This document shows positions 1 to 7,998 of a stretch of DNA of 64,000 bases, one piece after another. This stretch comes from Candidatus Binatia bacterium (GTDB taxonomy: Bacteria > Desulfobacterota > Binatia > UBA12015), in NCBI GenBank assembly GCA_036563615.1, contig DATCMB010000016.1, positions 226,474 through 290,473 of the forward strand, in the 5' to 3' direction. Numbering within the stretch: the stretch's first letter is position 1; each line of letters begins with the position of its first letter. Under the pieces are notes generated by a model. It was not told where the DNA came from. It saw nothing but the letters and a program-made list of their open reading frames with translations, and did no database searches. The position numbers and the translations under genes were made by a program.

Positions 1-1967
1 CCGAAGGTGCCGCTGACGTCGATGTGGCCGACGGTGAGCAGGCGGACGCCCGGATAGCGATCCATCAGCCAGACGATCGCCTTCTCGGCCTCGGCGAAGT
101 CGCGGCGGTGCGTCGGGGTGCCGCTCAGGTACGCGATCACGACCTCTCCGGTCGACCGGCTCGCCTGCCCGCGCAGCTCGCGAACGCGCCGCGCCTGCGC
201 CGCGAGCTGCACCATGTCGCGGCTCGCGACGTTCTCGTGCACGAGCACCTGGGGGACGAGGCCCTTGGCGCGGCGCGCGAGCGGCTCGGTGGAGACGATC
301 GCGCCGTCGCAACGCTGCAGCGTCGCGCGGTAGCGCTCGAGGCCGCGGCGGTAGAGCTCGCGCTCCTCGCGCGGCTTGCCCTCGAGCGCCGCGACGTAGG
401 GCATCGAGCTCACGTCGAACACCCAGTCGTCGGTGTCGAACACGACCGTGCGGCCGGTGCGGCGCACCTCGCGGATGAAGTGGTCGACGTCGGGACCGAA
501 CGGCACGCGGTGCAGGACGAAGTAGCCGTAGGTGCGCAGCGCCCACGAGAGGTTGATCTCGCCGTAGATCGCGACGTCGGCGGTGATGCCGAGGAGCTGC
601 AGCTGCTCCGCGTGGTGGTCGCAGCGGTAGCGCTTGGCGTCGCCCGGACAGCCGCTCAGGAACAGCACCGCCTTGCGCGGCTCGCCGCCGAGCATCGGCG
701 GGCGGCGCGGCTCGAGGCCGAGAAGGCGGCGCGGCAGGTCGCTGAGCTGGCGCGCCGACTCGGCGAGCTGGCGCAGCGGCGCGGTGATCTTCCACGACTT
801 CGAGCGCAGCACCGCGTCGAGGATCGCGCGCGTGTGCTCGATCTGCTCGTGCTGCTGGTGGATGAACGCCTCGTGACCCTCGATCGCTTCGCGCGCGAGG
901 CGCAGCTGCTCCTCGAGGTCGGCGCAACGCGCGAGCGCCTCCTCGTGCGAGAGCTGCGTGCGGGAGCGCTCGCCGTCGCGCAGCGCGTGCTCGCCGGCGC
1001 CGAGCAGGACCACGCGCCGCGCCGCCGCCGCGATCGTCGCCTCGTGGCGGGTGTTCTTCGCCGCAATGGCGCCGCCGACCGCGCCGAACACGCGCGCCAC
1101 CAGCGCCGGCGACGGACCCTTCGGCGCGCGCTCGGCGAGCGCCTGGTTCTCCTCCTCGACCGACTGCAGGCCGGCGTCACGCCGCGCGCTGAGCGGGATC
1201 GCGTGGATGTACCGGTACGGCGAGTGCGAGACGTCGCCGTACGCCGCCATGTCGCGGTTGTAGTCCTCGAAGAAGTCGCCGACCTGCGGGTCGAGGTCGA
1301 ACATGTTGAGGAAGATCAGCATCTGGACGAGCAGCCAGTTGCCGACGTCGTTGGTCGCGAGCCGGCGGAAGCTGCGTCCCGATGCGGTGATCCACTCCTC
1401 GAGCCAGGCGCGCGAGGGCAGTCCGTGCTGCAGGTGCTCCTCGAGCCACTGGTGCGGCAGCCCGTCGGTCGAGCGACGGTGGAACTCGCGCAGCGCGTCC
1501 TCGGCCTGCTCGATCTCGGGCGTGCGGTACGGCCCGGCGACGATCACCAGCTCGCGCGCGATGCGCACGAGCTCGCTCAGCACGAGCCCGCGGTCACGCT
1601 CGGCGACGTGCTCGAGGACGTCGCTGCAGCAGACGACGTCGAACGACCGATCCTCGAACGGCAGCCGGCGAGCGTCGGCGACGGTGTCGACGTCCGAGCC
1701 GCGACGCAGGTCGACGACGCGCACGTCGTGCAGGAACTCGCCCATCAGCCCGCCCGACCCGCCGACGTCGAGCACCGTGAAGGGCTCGCCGGACGCGAAG
1801 GCCCGGTGGCACAGGCGGGCGATCCACCAGTTGCGGCTGTACGCGTCGGGCGGAATGCGCAGCGGTGGCGTCAAGGGTTCGCGCGCGACGCGCTTCGCCT
1901 CGAGCGGAGACGCCTGGCCGAGCCCGTTCATGGCCGACTGCTGGTGCGGCGCAGGTGGTCCCGCCAT
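1..1967 (-). CDS. SAM methyltransferase / glycosyltransferase fusion (3' end beyond window)
   Basis: Starts at ATG 1967 behind an AGGGGG ribosome site and is open to the left edge, so at least 655 residues are visible and the C-terminus is missing. Residues about 45-200 form a class I methyltransferase: the SAM glycine loop LDVGGSGG lies at 66-73, and the CCSDVLEHV stretch at about 113-121 is typical of type-11 methyltransferases. A charged, coiled-coil-like segment follows (about 310-400) with the SKSWKITAPLR motif often seen in surface-polysaccharide glycosyltransferases. A GT-B-like region begins near residue 425 (KAVLFLSGCPG, then FDTDDWVFD). The likely role is cytoplasmic assembly or capping of a surface glycan. 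It lies 24 bases downstream of dapL on the same strand. Acceptor and sugar donor cannot be told from the sequence. Confidence 0.8.
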   Translation of the reverse strand, partial: MAGPPAPHQQSAMNGLGQASPLEAKRVAREPLTPPLRIPPDAYSRNWWIARLCHRAFASGEPFTVLDVGGSGGLMGEFLHDVRVVDLRRGSDVDTVADARRLPFEDRSFDVVCCSDVLEHVAERDRGLVLSELVRIARELVIVAGPYRTPEIEQAEDALREFHRRSTDGLPHQWLEEHLQHGLPSRAWLEEWITASGRSFRRLATNDVGNWLLVQMLIFLNMFDLDPQVGDFFEDYNRDMAAYGDVSHSPYRYIHAIPLSARRDAGLQSVEEENQALAERAPKGPSPALVARVFGAVGGAIAAKNTRHEATIAAAARRVVLLGAGEHALRDGERSRTQLSHEEALARCADLEEQLRLAREAIEGHEAFIHQQHEQIEHTRAILDAVLRSKSWKITAPLRQLAESARQLSDLPRRLLGLEPRRPPMLGGEPRKAVLFLSGCPGDAKRYRCDHHAEQLQLLGITADVAIYGEINLSWALRTYGYFVLHRVPFGPDVDHFIREVRRTGRTVVFDTDDWVFDVSSMPYVAALEGKPREERELYRRGLERYRATLQRCDGAIVSTEPLARRAKGLVPQVLVHENVASRDMVQLAAQARRVRELRGQASRSTGEVVIAYLSGTPTHRRDFAEAEKAIVWLMDRYPGVRLLTVGHIDVSGTF

Positions 1968-1991
1968 CGCCCCCTCACGACGCGGTTTCGT

Positions 1992-3227
1992 TCAGGACAG
2001 CCGCATCCGTCCAATGCGCTCGATCGCCTCCTCGACGTTCTCCCGTGAGTTGAACGCGCTCAGCCGGAAGTAGCCCTCCCCCGAAGGCCCGAAGCCGGCA
2101 CCCGGCGTACCGACGACGTGCGCGCCCTCGAGCAGGCGATCGAAGAACTCCCATGACGAGAGACCGGACGGCGTCCGCAGCCAGATGTACGGCGCGTTCA
2201 CGCCCCCATACACCGTGAGGCCGGCGCGAGTCAGCCCCTCGCGGATCAAGCGGGCGTTTTCCATGTAGAACTGGATCACCTCGCGCGTCTGCCGCTGGCC
2301 CTCGGGCGAGTACACCGCGGCGGCGGCGCGCTGCACCGGGTAGGAGACGCCGTTGAACTTCGTCGTGTGGCGCCGGTTCCACAGCGGGTTCAGCGCGACG
2401 CGCTCGCCGGACGCGGTCTGCGCCTTGACGTCCTTCGGCACCACGGTGAAGGCGCAGCGCGTGCCGGTGAAGCCCGCGGTCTTCGAGAAGCTGCGGAACT
2501 CGATCGCGACCTCGCGCGCGCCGTCGATCTCGTAGATCGAGTGCGGCAGCGAGGGATCGGAGATGAACGCCTCGTAGGCCGCGTCGAACAGGATCACCGC
2601 GCCGGCGCGGTGCGCGTAGTCGACCCAGCGCGCGAGCTGCTCACGCGTCGCCGCAGCGCCGGTCGGGTTGTTCGGCGAGCACAGATAGATGAGGTCGACG
2701 CGCTCCTTGGGCAGGTCGGGGACGAAGTCGTTCTCGGCCGTGGCCGGCATGTAGACGATGCCGGCATAGCGGCCGTCCTCGCCCGCGGCACCGGTGCGCC
2801 CCGCCATGACGTTGCTGTCGAGGTAGACGGGGTAGACCGGGTCGGTGAGCGCGACGACGTTGTCGGTCGCGAAGATCTCCTGGATGTTCGCGCTGTCGCA
2901 CTTCGAGCCGTCGGAGACGAACACCTCGTCCTGCGCGATCTCGACGCCGCGCGACGCGTAGTCGTGCTCGCGGATCGCCTCGATCAGGAAGTCGTAGCCC
3001 TGCTCCGGGCCGTAGCCGCGGAAGCCGGCGTCGGTGCCCATCTCCTCGACCGCGGCGCGCATGGCGTCGACCACCGCGGGCACGAGCGGACGCGTCACGT
3101 CGCCGATGCCGAGCTTGATGACCTTGGCGTCGGGGTTCGCCTTCTGGAACGCCGCGACCCGGCGGCCGATCTCGGGAAAGAGGTAGCCCGCCTTGAGCTT
3201 GAGGTAGTTCTCGTTGATGCGCGCCAT
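1992..3227 (-). CDS. dapL: LL-diaminopimelate aminotransferase
   Basis: A 411-residue class I/II PLP aminotransferase. DapL converts tetrahydrodipicolinate directly to LL-diaminopimelate, the one-step route to lysine and peptidoglycan DAP. The N-terminus [18 protein letters not shown] is diagnostic of the family. Other marks are SPNNPTG at 184-190, the DAAYEAF loop near 215-221 and the PLP-Schiff-base motif [10 protein letters not shown] with Lys249. Length matches the usual 405-415 residues. The start follows from the conserved N-terminus. An unusual AHRAG/ERVAL composition or internal break is not seen, so the gene looks intact and functional. Confidence 0.95.
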   Translation of the reverse strand: MARINENYLKLKAGYLFPEIGRRVAAFQKANPDAKVIKLGIGDVTRPLVPAVVDAMRAAVEEMGTDAGFRGYGPEQGYDFLIEAIREHDYASRGVEIAQDEVFVSDGSKCDSANIQEIFATDNVVALTDPVYPVYLDSNVMAGRTGAAGEDGRYAGIVYMPATAENDFVPDLPKERVDLIYLCSPNNPTGAAATREQLARWVDYAHRAGAVILFDAAYEAFISDPSLPHSIYEIDGAREVAIEFRSFSKTAGFTGTRCAFTVVPKDVKAQTASGERVALNPLWNRRHTTKFNGVSYPVQRAAAAVYSPEGQRQTREVIQFYMENARLIREGLTRAGLTVYGGVNAPYIWLRTPSGLSSWEFFDRLLEGAHVVGTPGAGFGPSGEGYFRLSAFNSRENVEEAIERIGRMRLS

Positions 3228-3443
3228 GACGGCGACGCATATCGGTTGCTCGCGCGGCGCGCTACGCCGCGTGGGATGGCGAGCCGCGGAGGCTCGCGTC
3301 GGGCGGGGGAGAGCTGCCGAGGCCCGCGTCGGACGGCGGGCTGCAAAGGCTCGCGCCGGTGGGCGGCGCCGCGGGCTGCGGGCTCCTCGAAGCCCGGCCC
3401 ACGGCGAGCGCCCACGCGCCGTGCGAAGCGAGCTCGCGGCCCC

Positions 3444-4406
3444 TTACGGCTCCTGCTCGGGGTGGAACTCGATCGAGTAGTTGACGACCGTCGGCACGGG
3501 CAGACCGGTCTGCTCGATCTGCACCGTCGCGGGCCAGGTCGCGATGTAGGTGATGCTCCCGTCGAGGCCCGAGCACCAGCGCGCCCCGCCCGTGATCGTG
3601 CAGGTCGGAGCATCCGCGGGGATGAAGCCGTTGACCATCAGCGACACGGTGACGCTGGTATCCGCCCCCAGCGTCGCGTTGGTCCAGGCGCGGAGGTTCT
3701 TGAGCTGGCCGTACGGCATCGGGACGGAGACCTTGTCGGCGTCGGTCGAGTAGCCGGCGATCCCCGGGCCGCTGTACACCACACCCGTCGCCGTCGAGAT
3801 CTCGGCGCCGGTTCCACCGGTGAGCAACGCGTAGCCAGCCCCTGCCGGGCCCGTCGCGCCGGTCGGTCCGGTGGGGCCGGTCGGCCCGGGCTCACCCGCA
3901 GGTCCGGCGGGGCCGGGGTCTCCGCTCGGGCCGGGCTCGCCAGCGGGTCCGGCGGGGCCGGGGTCACCCGAAGCGCCCGTGGCCCCGGTCGGCCCGGTGG
4001 GACCCGTCGCGCCCGTCGCGCCGGGCGCGCCCTCGAGCGCGAGGACCGCCCACGCGCCCGGGGTCGATTCCGGATCGTTGCCCAGGTTGTCGTCGATCAA
4101 GCTCAGGTAGCTCGAGCCGCCGAGGCTGACGGCGTCGTTGACCCGGTAGGTCGTCGACGGCGACCAGACGTCGCGCCAGGCGAAGCCCGTTCGCTCCCAG
4201 GTGAAGAGCGTCTCGCCGTCGGGACAGTTCTGCTTCGGTCCGAGCTTGCGCAGGACGTTGATCCGCCCGATGTCGGTCTTGATCTTGGCGACGCAGGTGC
4301 GTGCCGGAGCCGGCGGCGGCGGTGGGTCCGAGTCGGCGTACGCGGCCGTCGACAGCGCGACGACCAGACCCATCGCCCAGGGGAGTGCGCGGTTCCTCGT
4401 GCTCAA
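3444..4406 (-). CDS. Secreted collagen-like protein with CBM5/12-like module
   Basis: A predicted 320-residue exported protein. I chose TTG 4406 because it lies behind GAGAAGG and gives an N-terminus ([23 protein letters not shown]) matching the ATG-started paralogue next door. Order: signal peptide (cleavage near AYA/D, residue 24); a Pro-rich linker; a module at about 77-124 with the WxxxxTYxxxDxVxxxGxxYxxL pattern of CBM5/12 carbohydrate-binding domains; about 21 uninterrupted Gly-X-Y triplets at 126-189 (GPT, GAT, GDP, GEP types); and a C-terminal beta-rich domain of about 130 residues. The collagen tract suggests a trimeric stalk displaying the C-terminal domain. Function is unknown; adhesion or matrix binding is inference. 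The adjacent 4668-5267 gene is a short paralogue. Confidence 0.8.
   Translation of the reverse strand: MSTRNRALPWAMGLVVALSTAAYADSDPPPPPAPARTCVAKIKTDIGRINVLRKLGPKQNCPDGETLFTWERTGFAWRDVWSPSTTYRVNDAVSLGGSSYLSLIDDNLGNDPESTPGAWAVLALEGAPGATGATGPTGPTGATGASGDPGPAGPAGEPGPSGDPGPAGPAGEPGPTGPTGPTGATGPAGAGYALLTGGTGAEISTATGVVYSGPGIAGYSTDADKVSVPMPYGQLKNLRAWTNATLGADTSVTVSLMVNGFIPADAPTCTITGGARWCSGLDGSITYIATWPATVQIEQTGLPVPTVVNYSIEFHPEQEP
3837..4031 (-). repeat. DNA repeat tract encoding Gly-X-Y triplets
   Basis: About 21 consecutive 9-base units read on the minus strand as Gly-Pro-Thr, Gly-Ala-Thr, Gly-Asp-Pro, Gly-Pro-Ala and Gly-Glu-Pro. Near-identical blocks recur, for example the [12 protein letters not shown] block appears twice. 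Such tracts change length by slippage or unequal recombination, so the stalk length may vary between strains. Confidence 0.85.
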
Positions 4407-4474
4407 GGTTGATCCCTTCTCGCAGCGTCGCTGCGCCTTGCTCGCAGCGGTGCGCTGCAGAGAGCTCCCCGCTC

Positions 4475-4494
4475 CATCGGACGAACGCGGCGCG
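4475..4494. repeat. Duplicated upstream block (partner at 5358-5377)
   Basis: The 20 bases CATCGGACGAACGCGGCGCG occur identically upstream of both secreted paralogues (4475-4494 and 5358-5377). The intervening leader sequences are also similar (CTCGCAGCG...GCAGCGGTGC...). The duplication that created the two genes therefore included the upstream control region, and both copies probably keep the same promoter signals. Confidence 0.7.
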
Positions 4495-4667
4495 CACGTG
4501 AGCACGACCTCGACGTCAAGCATCGCGCATGGTCGACGCGGTACGCGCGCCGCGCGCGAAGTTCCGCGCGCTCGGTGGGCACGTCGCGGGCGGCGCCGTG
4601 GGCTCGGGCTCTCCGATCCAGCCCACGGCGCGCCCACGACGTGCGCGCGACGCGTGCTCGCGCGGCC

Positions 4668-5267
4668 TTACGGGTCCGGCACGTACTCGAGCGAGTAGGT
4701 GACGGTCACCGCCTGGCCGTTGGTGGCCGGATCGCCGTCCATCAAGATCGCCACCGAGACGATGTGGTCGTCGCCGATCTCGCGGACGGTCTCCAGATCG
4801 TCGCACGAATCCATCCCGAACGAGATGGTGCAGTAGATGGGGTACTGCTCTTGCGTATCGCCGTCCACCACCACCTGGACGAAGATGACGTTGGGCTCGG
4901 TGAGCTTCGCGCTCGACCGTGCGCGAAGCTTCTGCAGCTTGCCAGGGCCCAAAGGAACCGAAACCTCGAAGGGGTTCTCCGAGAAGCCGGCGACACCCGG
5001 ACCGACGAAGACCTGACCCGTCGACGAGTTGACCGTGGAGCCCGTTCCGCCGGTGAGCACCAGGGCGGTGCTCCCGGACGGCGTGTCTTCCGGTGGACGC
5101 TCCTCCTTCGGCCCGAGCCTCGGCAGGAGGTTGTCCGTCCTGATCCTCGCGATGCTGGTGCGCGAGGGTTGCTGCTGAGGCGACGGAGGGTCGTCGGCGT
5201 ACGCAGCCGTCGACAGCACGACGACCAGGCCCATCGCCCATCGGATGGCGCGATCACGCGTACTCAC
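4668..5267 (-). CDS. Secreted beta-domain protein, stalkless paralogue of the collagen-like protein
   Basis: A 199-residue exported protein starting at ATG 5267 behind AGGAGG. The signal peptide MSTRDRAIRWAMGLVVVL is almost the same as that of the downstream gene, and both share the post-signal KLGPK/RLGPK segment and the C-terminal domain (LTGGTG...GPGIAGYS versus GPGVAGFS, ending YSLEYVPDP versus [11 protein letters not shown]). It lacks the CBM-like module and the whole Gly-X-Y stalk, about 120 residues relative to its neighbour. No known family is recognised for the shared C-terminal domain. The pair arose by tandem duplication; which form is ancestral cannot be decided here. Confidence 0.8.
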   Translation of the reverse strand: MSTRDRAIRWAMGLVVVLSTAAYADDPPSPQQQPSRTSIARIRTDNLLPRLGPKEERPPEDTPSGSTALVLTGGTGSTVNSSTGQVFVGPGVAGFSENPFEVSVPLGPGKLQKLRARSSAKLTEPNVIFVQVVVDGDTQEQYPIYCTISFGMDSCDDLETVREIGDDHIVSVAILMDGDPATNGQAVTVTYSLEYVPDP

Positions 5268-5630
5268 GTGTCCTCCTTTCTCGCAGCGTGCGCTGCGGGC
5301 TTGTCACAGCGGTGCACGCTCGAGCGCAGCGGCCGCTGCGAGGAGAGCCCCGGGGTGCATCGGACGAACGCGGCGCGATCGTAAGTCCGAGCTAGCGCAG
5401 GCTTCGCATGCTTGACGCCGCGAGGTCGGAGCGATCGCGATCGAGCGCCATCCTCGCGCGCTCTGCGGCAAGGTCGCGATCTTCTTCCGCAGCGCGCGCG
5501 CGGGCGGATGCGCGCCGGGCGGAGCCGGCGCGTGCGGCGCATGACGCGTGCTGGGGCGAAGGCCAGCTCGGCCGCGCGACGCCGGCTGGAAGCCGGCTCG
5601 GTCACGCGGCGCGGGCGGGCTCCTCCGACC
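5268..5630. other. Intergenic region with duplicated upstream segment
   Basis: 363 bases between gor and the secreted-protein gene. It holds the leader of the 4668-5267 gene, including the block shared with the neighbouring paralogue at 5358-5377. No convincing gene is seen; GC skew and codon pattern in the remaining part give no clear ORF, and I could not place a promoter with confidence. Confidence 0.5.
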
Positions 5631-7007
5631 TCACTCGCTGCCGGCGGCGCCGCGCGGCGGCAGCGGCTCGCGCATCGTCACGAGCTCCTCGGCCGCGGTC
5701 GGGTGGATGCCGATGGTCGCGTCGAGCTGCGCCTTGGTGGCGCCGCACTTCATCGCCACCGCGAAGCCCTGGATGATCTCGCCCGCCTCGGGTCCGACCA
5801 TGTGCACGCCGACGACGCGGTCGGTCCGCGGATCGACGAGCAGCTTCATCATCGTCGTCTCGTCGCGTCCGGTGAGGGTGTGCTTGAGCGGTCGGAAGCG
5901 CGTGCGGAAGACCGTCACCTCGCCGAGCTCGGCGCGCGCCTCGGCCTCGGTCATGCCGACCGCCGCGACGTTCGGGTGGCTGAAGACCGCGGACGGCACG
6001 TCGCGATGGTCGGGCTTGGTCGGCTTGCCGCCGAACAACGTCGCCGCGACCGCCGCGCCCTCGTGGATTGCGACCGGCGTCAAGTTGATCCGGTCGGTGA
6101 CGTCGCCGACGGCATAGATGCTCGGCACCGACGAGCACGAGTACTCGTCGACCAGCACGGCGCCGGCGGGATCGAGCTTGACGCCCGCCTCCTCGAGCCC
6201 GAGGCCGCGCGTGTTCGGCACGCGTCCGGTCGCCATCAGAACCTGATCGACCTCGAGCACGCTGCCGTCGGTGAGCGTCGCACAGAGCGTCGAGCCGCGC
6301 CGCTCGACCGCCGCGAGCTGCACGCCGAAGCGCAGATCGATGCCCTGCTTGCGCATCTCCTCGGCGAGCACGCTGCGCACGTCGTCGTCGAAGCCGCGCA
6401 GGAAGAGGTCGCCGCGGTAGATCTGCACGACGTGCGCGCCCAGGCCGTGCAGGATCCCGGCGAACTCGACCGCGATGTAGCCGCCGCCGACGATCAGCAC
6501 GCGTCGCGGCAGCTCCGGCAGGAAGAAGATCTCGTTCGAGGTGATGGTCAGCTCGCAGCCGGGTCCCGAGGGGACGAACGGGATCGAGCCGGTCGCGACC
6601 AGGATGTAGCGCGCGGTGACGCGTCGGCCGTCGACCTCGACGGTGTGCGGGTCGAGCACGCGGGCGCGGCCGTGGAGGATCTCGACCCCGTGGCGCTTCA
6701 GGATGTCGCCATAGACGCCGTTCAGGCGGGCGATCTCGCGGTCCTTGTTGGCGATCAGGGTCGCCCAGTCGAAGCGCGGCGGCGGGACCGTCCAGCCGTA
6801 GGCGGCGGCATCACGGAAGTCGACGCCGTAGTGGGCCGCATAGAAGAGCAGCTTCTTCGGGATGCAGCCGACGTTGACGCAGGTGCCGCCGAGCCGCTTG
6901 TCCTCGGCGACCGCCACCCGGGCGCCATAGGAGGCCGCCATCCGGCTCGCGCGCACCCCGCCCGACCCGGCCCCGATGGTGAAGAGGTCGTAGTCGTACT
7001 CCGCCAT
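5631..7007 (-). CDS. gor: Glutathione-disulfide reductase
   Basis: A 458-residue FAD/NAD(P)H pyridine-nucleotide-disulfide oxidoreductase that regenerates reduced glutathione. FAD motif IGAGSGG at 11-17; redox-active cysteines C43 and C48 in GTCVNVGCIPKK; second dinucleotide motif VGGGYIAVEF near 175; FAD motif YAVGDVTD near 310; C-terminal active-site GIHPTAAEE with the catalytic His-Glu pair. The cysteine spacing and the SGGVRA-type N-terminus match Gor rather than dihydrolipoamide dehydrogenase or mercuric reductase. It is divergent from the 7125 methyltransferase gene, leaving a 117-base shared upstream region. Confidence 0.93.
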   Translation of the reverse strand: MAEYDYDLFTIGAGSGGVRASRMAASYGARVAVAEDKRLGGTCVNVGCIPKKLLFYAAHYGVDFRDAAAYGWTVPPPRFDWATLIANKDREIARLNGVYGDILKRHGVEILHGRARVLDPHTVEVDGRRVTARYILVATGSIPFVPSGPGCELTITSNEIFFLPELPRRVLIVGGGYIAVEFAGILHGLGAHVVQIYRGDLFLRGFDDDVRSVLAEEMRKQGIDLRFGVQLAAVERRGSTLCATLTDGSVLEVDQVLMATGRVPNTRGLGLEEAGVKLDPAGAVLVDEYSCSSVPSIYAVGDVTDRINLTPVAIHEGAAVAATLFGGKPTKPDHRDVPSAVFSHPNVAAVGMTEAEARAELGEVTVFRTRFRPLKHTLTGRDETTMMKLLVDPRTDRVVGVHMVGPEAGEIIQGFAVAMKCGATKAQLDATIGIHPTAAEELVTMREPLPPRGAAGSE

Positions 7008-7124
7008 CGCGAAAACCTCGCTTCCTTTCCACAGGACCGTCCGTTAAGTTCCCACGGCGCCGGTCCGATCATCCTCGGCGTGCCTCGCCCGGCCCCCGCC
7101 GCCGCCTCCGAGAAGGACTTCTCC

Positions 7125-7985
7125 ATGGACCAGGAACAGATTCGCCAGAAGATCGCGAGCTTTCCGCGATGGCACTACCAGTTCGACCTTGCGGGCAACC
7201 TGACGCCGATCTTCCGCGAGAAGTGGATCATCCGTCACGCCGAGCGCAAACGCTACTTCTTCGACCCGGTGGTCGACCTGCTCGGCGGATCGCTCAAGGG
7301 CAAGCGCGTCCTCGACCTCGGCTGCAACGCCGGCTTCTGGTCGCTGAACGCCATCGAAGCAGGGGCGGACTTCGTGCTCGGCGTCGACGGGCGTCAGATG
7401 CACGTCGACCAGGCGAACTTCGTCTTTGACGTCAAGGGCATCGACAAGAGCCGCTACCACTTCGCGCAGGGCAACCTGTACGAGTTCGACTTCTCGCCGT
7501 GGGCCCCGTTCGACATCGTCTTCTGCTTCGGGCTGATGTACCACATCGCGAAGCCGATGGGGCTGATCGAGCTGATCTCGCGGATCAACACCGACATCCT
7601 CATCATCGACACCGGCATCATCCGCCTGCCCGGCTCGTTCGTGCGCTACCGTCGGGAGAGCACCAACGACCCGCGCGCGACCATGGAGTACGAGCTCGTC
7701 AGCTCGCCGACCAAGGAAGCGATTCGCGACATGGTGCAGACGCTCGGCTACAAGGCGGTCGTCCTGCGGCCGCAGTTCCGGAGCTACGTCGGCTCGCGGC
7801 GCTACGAGAACGGGCTGCGGCGCGCGTTCCTCTGCGCGAAGCAGACCGACCTCTCGAAGCTGCGCGTGCCGATCGAGGGCTGGGAGGAGCCGACGCGCTG
7901 GTTCCACGCGCCGGTCTGGTACGCCTACCGCCTGGTTCAGAAGGCGCGCGAGAAGGGCCTGCCGGGCTTCCGCACGCCGACCTGA
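7125..7985 (+). CDS. CmoB/DUF1698-like SAM-dependent methyltransferase
   Basis: Predicted 286 residues from ATG 7125, placed behind AGAAGGAC. SAM motif I is VLDLGCNAGFWS at 62-73, followed by the acidic motif LGVDGR near 85-90 and the CFGLMYHIAKPM segment characteristic of the tRNA-wobble CmoB/DUF1698 group. CmoB itself is about 320 residues and carboxymethylates 5-hydroxyuridine in tRNA. This shorter relative keeps the N-terminal FPRWHYQFDL segment common in natural-product and glycan methyltransferases, so its substrate is open. It is followed convergently by the sulfatase-like gene, 13 bases away. Confidence 0.75.
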   Translation: MDQEQIRQKIASFPRWHYQFDLAGNLTPIFREKWIIRHAERKRYFFDPVVDLLGGSLKGKRVLDLGCNAGFWSLNAIEAGADFVLGVDGRQMHVDQANFVFDVKGIDKSRYHFAQGNLYEFDFSPWAPFDIVFCFGLMYHIAKPMGLIELISRINTDILIIDTGIIRLPGSFVRYRRESTNDPRATMEYELVSSPTKEAIRDMVQTLGYKAVVLRPQFRSYVGSRRYENGLRRAFLCAKQTDLSKLRVPIEGWEEPTRWFHAPVWYAYRLVQKAREKGLPGFRTPT

Positions 7986-7998
7986 GCCGCGCGCTCCG

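Noticed and set aside
24..2048. Long plus-strand open frame opposite the methyltransferase/glycosyltransferase
   Set aside because: Arg/Val/Ala/Asp-rich antisense shadow typical of high-GC coding DNA; the minus strand has recognised domains and a ribosome site.
3837..4031. Tandem DNA repeat as a CRISPR or minisatellite
   Set aside because: The units are 9 bases, in frame, and encode Gly-X-Y triplets; no spacers or leader.
4407..4637. Longer N-terminus for the collagen-like protein
   Set aside because: It would precede the signal peptide and translate the duplicated leader; the paralogue starts at the position matching TTG 4406.
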